From assembly GCA_002310055.1 (NCBI GenBank), contig DBXS01000020.1, positions 92,047 to 156,046 on the forward strand: DNA of 64,000 nucleotides, read 5' to 3'. Position numbers and translations under genes: made by a program. The notes under the pieces were generated by a model. It was not told the origin of the DNA and ran no database searches. It was given only the letters and a program-made list of their open reading frames with translations. The DNA is from Clostridiales bacterium UBA1206. Its GTDB lineage: Bacteria; Bacillota; Clostridia; Oscillospirales; CAG-382. How positions within the stretch are numbered: the first letter of the stretch is position 1; every line of letters begins with the position of its first letter. This document shows, piece by piece, positions 61,616-64,000 of this stretch.

Positions 61616-62500
61616 ATGAAAAGAATTATTGCTGTTGCGCTCCTCGCTCTTGTTGTTTTGTCGGGATGCGCTTCGAACAGTGTTATGAAACCGAAAAGAG
61701 TTGTATTAGCTGATACCGCTCAAGGTGAATACGGAACCGGAGCAGAAATCGATTCCACAATAAGTCTGATCGGAAGCAGACAGTTGCTTTCCCCCGAACA
61801 AATCGAAAGCGAACCGGCTAAAACAGTTACTATACAGGGAAAAGAATATACGGGAAAGCATTATTCCGTGTATTTGTCTCCTTTTTACAACGGTGACTGT
61901 GACGAGTATAAGTGCGATTTAGAAAATGGAGCCCTTTATTTCTTCGTTGACCGGGCATACGGTGAGGTCGTTTACTATTCTTTTATGTATAATGACGCGG
62001 AAAAAGGAGAAATGACGTATGAAGCGTGCCGGGATATATCCGACTCTGCGCTCAAAGAGGCGGACGATTCAGGCGAATACACGCACGACCGTTTCAACGA
62101 AAGAAACTATACCGACTCTTCCGGTTGCTATAGTTTTGTTTATTACAGAACAATGGAAGGATTCGCCGTGTACGAAATGATCAAGATATCGGTAAGCAGC
62201 AAAAACGGGCAAATAGTGCGGTATACTCTGGCAGATAACCATATGCTTGACGGAATCGGGCATATTTCTTACGACGAAGCGAGCTGCAAAAAAGCAGTTG
62301 AAGATTATGCTGCGGATCATGCCGATAAACTTTCGGCGAACGGAAAGAAATGCGAATACGAAATAGCGGCGGCTTATTTCGCCAGACTTAAAGACGGCAG
62401 CTGCGGTGTTATATACTATGTGTATTACAAACAGCACGCCGGAGCTGAAGCCCCGGACCGTTACAATATGGCCGAAAAGCTTTTTGTCGAACTGGAATAA
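61616..62500 (+). CDS. lipoprotein of unknown function, AT-richer than neighbours
   Basis: A 294-residue lipoprotein with signal MKRIIAVALLALVVLSGC and lipobox LSGC-A. The body is rich in Tyr and charged residues and shows no recognisable domain; two-part repeats are suggested by similar DSALKEADDSGEYTHDRF and SCKKAVEDYAADHADKL segments. Codon use and base composition are more AT-rich than the surrounding housekeeping genes. tggagg lies 6 bases before ATG 61616. The gene is followed by a remnant of another coding sequence. Confidence 0.75.
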   Translation: MKRIIAVALLALVVLSGCASNSVMKPKRVVLADTAQGEYGTGAEIDSTISLIGSRQLLSPEQIESEPAKTVTIQGKEYTGKHYSVYLSPFYNGDCDEYKCDLENGALYFFVDRAYGEVVYYSFMYNDAEKGEMTYEACRDISDSALKEADDSGEYTHDRFNERNYTDSSGCYSFVYYRTMEGFAVYEMIKISVSSKNGQIVRYTLADNHMLDGIGHISYDEASCKKAVEDYAADHADKLSANGKKCEYEIAAAYFARLKDGSCGVIYYVYYKQHAGAEAPDRYNMAEKLFVELE

Positions 62501-62518
62501 ATGGCGTAAAGCGATCAC

Positions 62519-62593
62519 AACGCCGAATATACGGTGACGCGTACTTACCTGAATTCAACGGATGATCCGCCCGATCTCTTTAACGGCGAATAA
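62519..62593 (+). pseudogene. 3' coding remnant of an unknown gene
   Basis: Codons from about 62519 to TAA 62591-62593 read NAEYTVTRTYLNSTDDPPDL and end NGE. There is no start codon or ribosome site. The sequence is protein-like and ends just before the strong terminator at 62616-62656, so it looks like the tail of a deleted gene. Confidence 0.4.
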
Positions 62594-62615
62594 GTCCCGC
62601 AATAACAAAAATCAC

Positions 62616-62656
62616 CCCCGCGGGCGGAAAAGTATTCCGCCCGCGGGGAATTTTTT
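62616..62656 (+). terminator. strong intrinsic terminator before the rimP-nusA operon
   Basis: A 14-bp perfect stem ccccgcgggcggaa / ttccgcccgcgggg with a 5-base loop, then AATTTTTT. Confidence 0.88.
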
Positions 62657-62687
62657 GCGCAAAACGCCGCCTTTTTTGCAAAAACTA

Positions 62688-62716
62688 TTGCATTCGGCGC
62701 ATTTATGTGTTATAAT
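62688..62716 (+). promoter_or_regulatory. sigma-A promoter for the rimP-nusA operon
   Basis: TTGCAT at 62688-62693, 17 bases, TATAAT at 62711-62716. Confidence 0.8.
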
Positions 62717-62732
62717 CAACGCAGAGTAAAGT

Positions 62733-62756
62733 AAGAGTGGGTCCGCGCCCACTCTT
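62733..62756 (+). promoter_or_regulatory. leader hairpin of the rimP-nusA operon
   Basis: The 9-bp perfect stem aagagtggg / cccactctt with a 6-base loop lies in the leader before rimP. Similar hairpins precede rimP in many Firmicutes; the AAATTTT tail makes attenuation possible. Confidence 0.6.
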
Positions 62757-62780
62757 AAATTTTGATTATACGGAGTATAT

Positions 62781-63230
62781 ATGAAAAAGAACGTGGCATC
62801 CGTTTCCAGAGAAGCGGTCGAACCCGCGCTCGTCTCGGCCGGCTTTACGGTGTGGGACGTGAGATACGAAAAAGAAGCGAACGTATGGAACCTGGTCTTC
62901 GAGCTCGACCGGGGCGAGAATATGTCGATGTCCGACTGCGAAGAGGCAAACGCCATTGTGGAACCCATTATAGACGAGCTCGATCCCATCGAGGGCGCAT
63001 ACGTGCTCGAAGTCTCGTCTGCGGGGCTCACGCGCGTGCTGAGAACGCGTTACCATTACGAAACAGCCGTGAAAAACGGCTGGGAATGCGAGCTTAAGCT
63101 GTTCCGCGCGCTTTCCGGCGCAAAGGAGTTACGCGGCGTAATAACTTCGCTCGGCGAAGAGACGCTGGTGATAAGCGGAACCGAAATTGAAATCAAAAAC
63201 ATCGCCAAAGCAACGGCGATACTGGGATAA
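62781..63230 (+). CDS. rimP: ribosome maturation factor RimP
   Basis: A 149-residue protein assisting 30S subunit maturation. The N-terminal domain has the family signature LVFELDRGENMSMSDCEEANAIVEPIIDELDPIEGAYVLEVSSAGL. The C-terminal beta-barrel ends in EIEIKNIAKATAIL. acggagta lies 8-9 bases before ATG 62781. nusA follows 21 bases later, the universal rimP-nusA arrangement. Confidence 0.96.
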   Translation: MKKNVASVSREAVEPALVSAGFTVWDVRYEKEANVWNLVFELDRGENMSMSDCEEANAIVEPIIDELDPIEGAYVLEVSSAGLTRVLRTRYHYETAVKNGWECELKLFRALSGAKELRGVITSLGEETLVISGTEIEIKNIAKATAILG

Positions 63231-63251
63231 AAAAGGAGGAGATCATCAAAG

Positions 63252-64000
63252 ATGAACAAGGAATTTTTCGAAGCGCTCGAGGCGCTTTCCAAAGAAAAGA
63301 GCATCCCGCGCGAAACGCTCGCCGAAAAGATCGAAGCGGCGCTCATTTCCGCCTATAAAAAAGACAGCGGCGGACTTATAAACGCCAGAGTCAAAATGGA
63401 TTTCGATAAAAAAGAGCTCAAGCTCTATCGCCAGCTCACCGTAGTCGACGCCGTCGAAGACGACAAGACCGAGATATCGCTCGAGCAGGCGCGCCAGAAA
63501 TCCAAAAAGTATTCCGTAGGCGACCTTTACGAAATAGAAGTAAAGACCAAGGAATTCGGCAGGATCTCCGCCCAGGCGGCGAAATCGGTCATAGTACAGG
63601 CGATCCGCACCGCCGAGCGCGAAAAGCTCGAACGCGAATACGAAGAAAAGAAAGAATCCATAGTTTCGGCGGTAGTCGAGGTGGTCGATCCCGTCACCGG
63701 CAACGCGGTGCTCGAACTCGGCAAAAACCGTATGACCATCTTCCGCAACGACCAGATCCCCGGCGAATCCTACGTCCCGGGCGACCGCATTAAGGTCTAC
63801 GTCACCGAAGTCAGGCGCGGAATGCGCGGCCCCAGCGTTTCGCTCAGCCGCGTGCATCCCGGGCTCGTCAAGCGCCTTTTCGAACTTGAGGTCCCCGAGG
63901 TGGCGCAGGGCGTGGTCGAGATCAAAGCCATCGCCCGCGAACCCGGCTCGCGCACCAAGATCGCCGTGGCTTCCAACGACCCCAACGTCGACCCCATCGG
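63252..64000 (+). CDS. nusA: transcription termination/antitermination protein NusA, 3' truncated by window edge
   Basis: The first 249 codons are visible. The N-terminal polymerase-binding domain (MNKEFFEALEALSKEKSIPRETLAEKIEAAL) is followed by the S1 domain (about 133-200; VSAVVEVVDPVTGNAVLELG, IPGESYVPGDRIKVYVTEV), then the start of the KH region (SRVHPGLVKRLFELEVPEVAQGVVEIKAIAREPGSR). NusA controls pausing, termination and antitermination. aaaaaggagg lies about 12 bases before ATG 63252. The gene runs off the right edge. Confidence 0.97.
   Translation, partial: MNKEFFEALEALSKEKSIPRETLAEKIEAALISAYKKDSGGLINARVKMDFDKKELKLYRQLTVVDAVEDDKTEISLEQARQKSKKYSVGDLYEIEVKTKEFGRISAQAAKSVIVQAIRTAEREKLEREYEEKKESIVSAVVEVVDPVTGNAVLELGKNRMTIFRNDQIPGESYVPGDRIKVYVTEVRRGMRGPSVSLSRVHPGLVKRLFELEVPEVAQGVVEIKAIAREPGSRTKIAVASNDPNVDPI

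Overview
The window is a stretch of a spore-forming Clostridia chromosome (Bacillota). It has a moderately GC-rich coding style, strong Shine-Dalgarno sites, consensus sigma-A promoters with 17-bp spacers and many intrinsic terminators. Sporulation genes support this: spoIIGA-sigE at 59003-60510, an M50 site-2 protease resembling SpoIVFB at 58122-58703, and a very small spoVM-like gene at 10309-10413. The genus cannot be read from the sequence; the very long Ser/Glu linkers on lipoproteins suggest an uncultivated gut lineage.

Layout. 1-3318: end of a D-Ala-D-Ala carboxypeptidase, glucose-6-phosphate isomerase and two small unknowns. 3371-7673: a BspA-type leucine-rich repeat protein, a histidine phosphatase and an RluD-type pseudouridine synthase. 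7845-10253: a three-gene NitT/TauT/SsuA-type ABC importer. 10309-13605: spoVM-like gene and small membrane protein, a DUF4434 lipoprotein, a candidate 6S RNA and a DUF1292 protein. 13874-21346: PucR/CdaR-type regulator, ftsE, ftsX, M23 hydrolase, S41 protease, greA, lysS. 21350-24290: an AT-richer, disturbed segment with an anchored esterase, two small membrane proteins and two orphan 3' ends of metG. 24409-26997: two glycosyltransferases. 27046-31828: SGNH esterase, Ca-type P-ATPase and AGCS symporter. 31945-39345: DivIVA-like protein, DUF4434 lipoprotein, DUF4886 SGNH protein with dockerin-like repeats, ketopantoate reductase and a large SGNH/dockerin/beta-helix protein. 39431-46246: PnuC-like transporter, rarA, plsY, der, a DUF512 radical SAM protein, rpmF and DUF177. 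46439-51240: small Cys-rich protein, anchored surface protein, asnA, guaB and a small membrane protein. 51389-58862: second P-ATPase, TIM-barrel isomerase, two lipoproteins with 9-residue Ser/Glu/Pro repeats, and the M50 protease with a tiny partner. 59003-61348: spoIIGA, sigE and an NYN-domain protein. 61616-64000: an AT-richer lipoprotein, then rimP and the start of nusA.

How the genes fit together. Envelope and division functions dominate: FtsEX with its periplasmic hydrolase and CtpA-type protease, the carboxypeptidase, PlsY, glycosyltransferases and DivIVA-like protein. Extracellular carbohydrate or surface functions include two DUF4434 proteins, three SGNH-type proteins, an AlgJ/AlgX-like protein and dockerin-like modules. 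Mother-cell sporulation control is clustered at 58.1-60.5 kb.

Most interesting items: the spoVM-like gene, the candidate 6S RNA, the duplicated metG tails around a foreign-looking segment, the SpoIVFB-like protease with a tiny partner beside spoIIGA-sigE, the repeat linker with alternating serine codon types, and the duplicated dockerin-like modules. No tRNA, rRNA, CRISPR array, transposase or integrase was seen.
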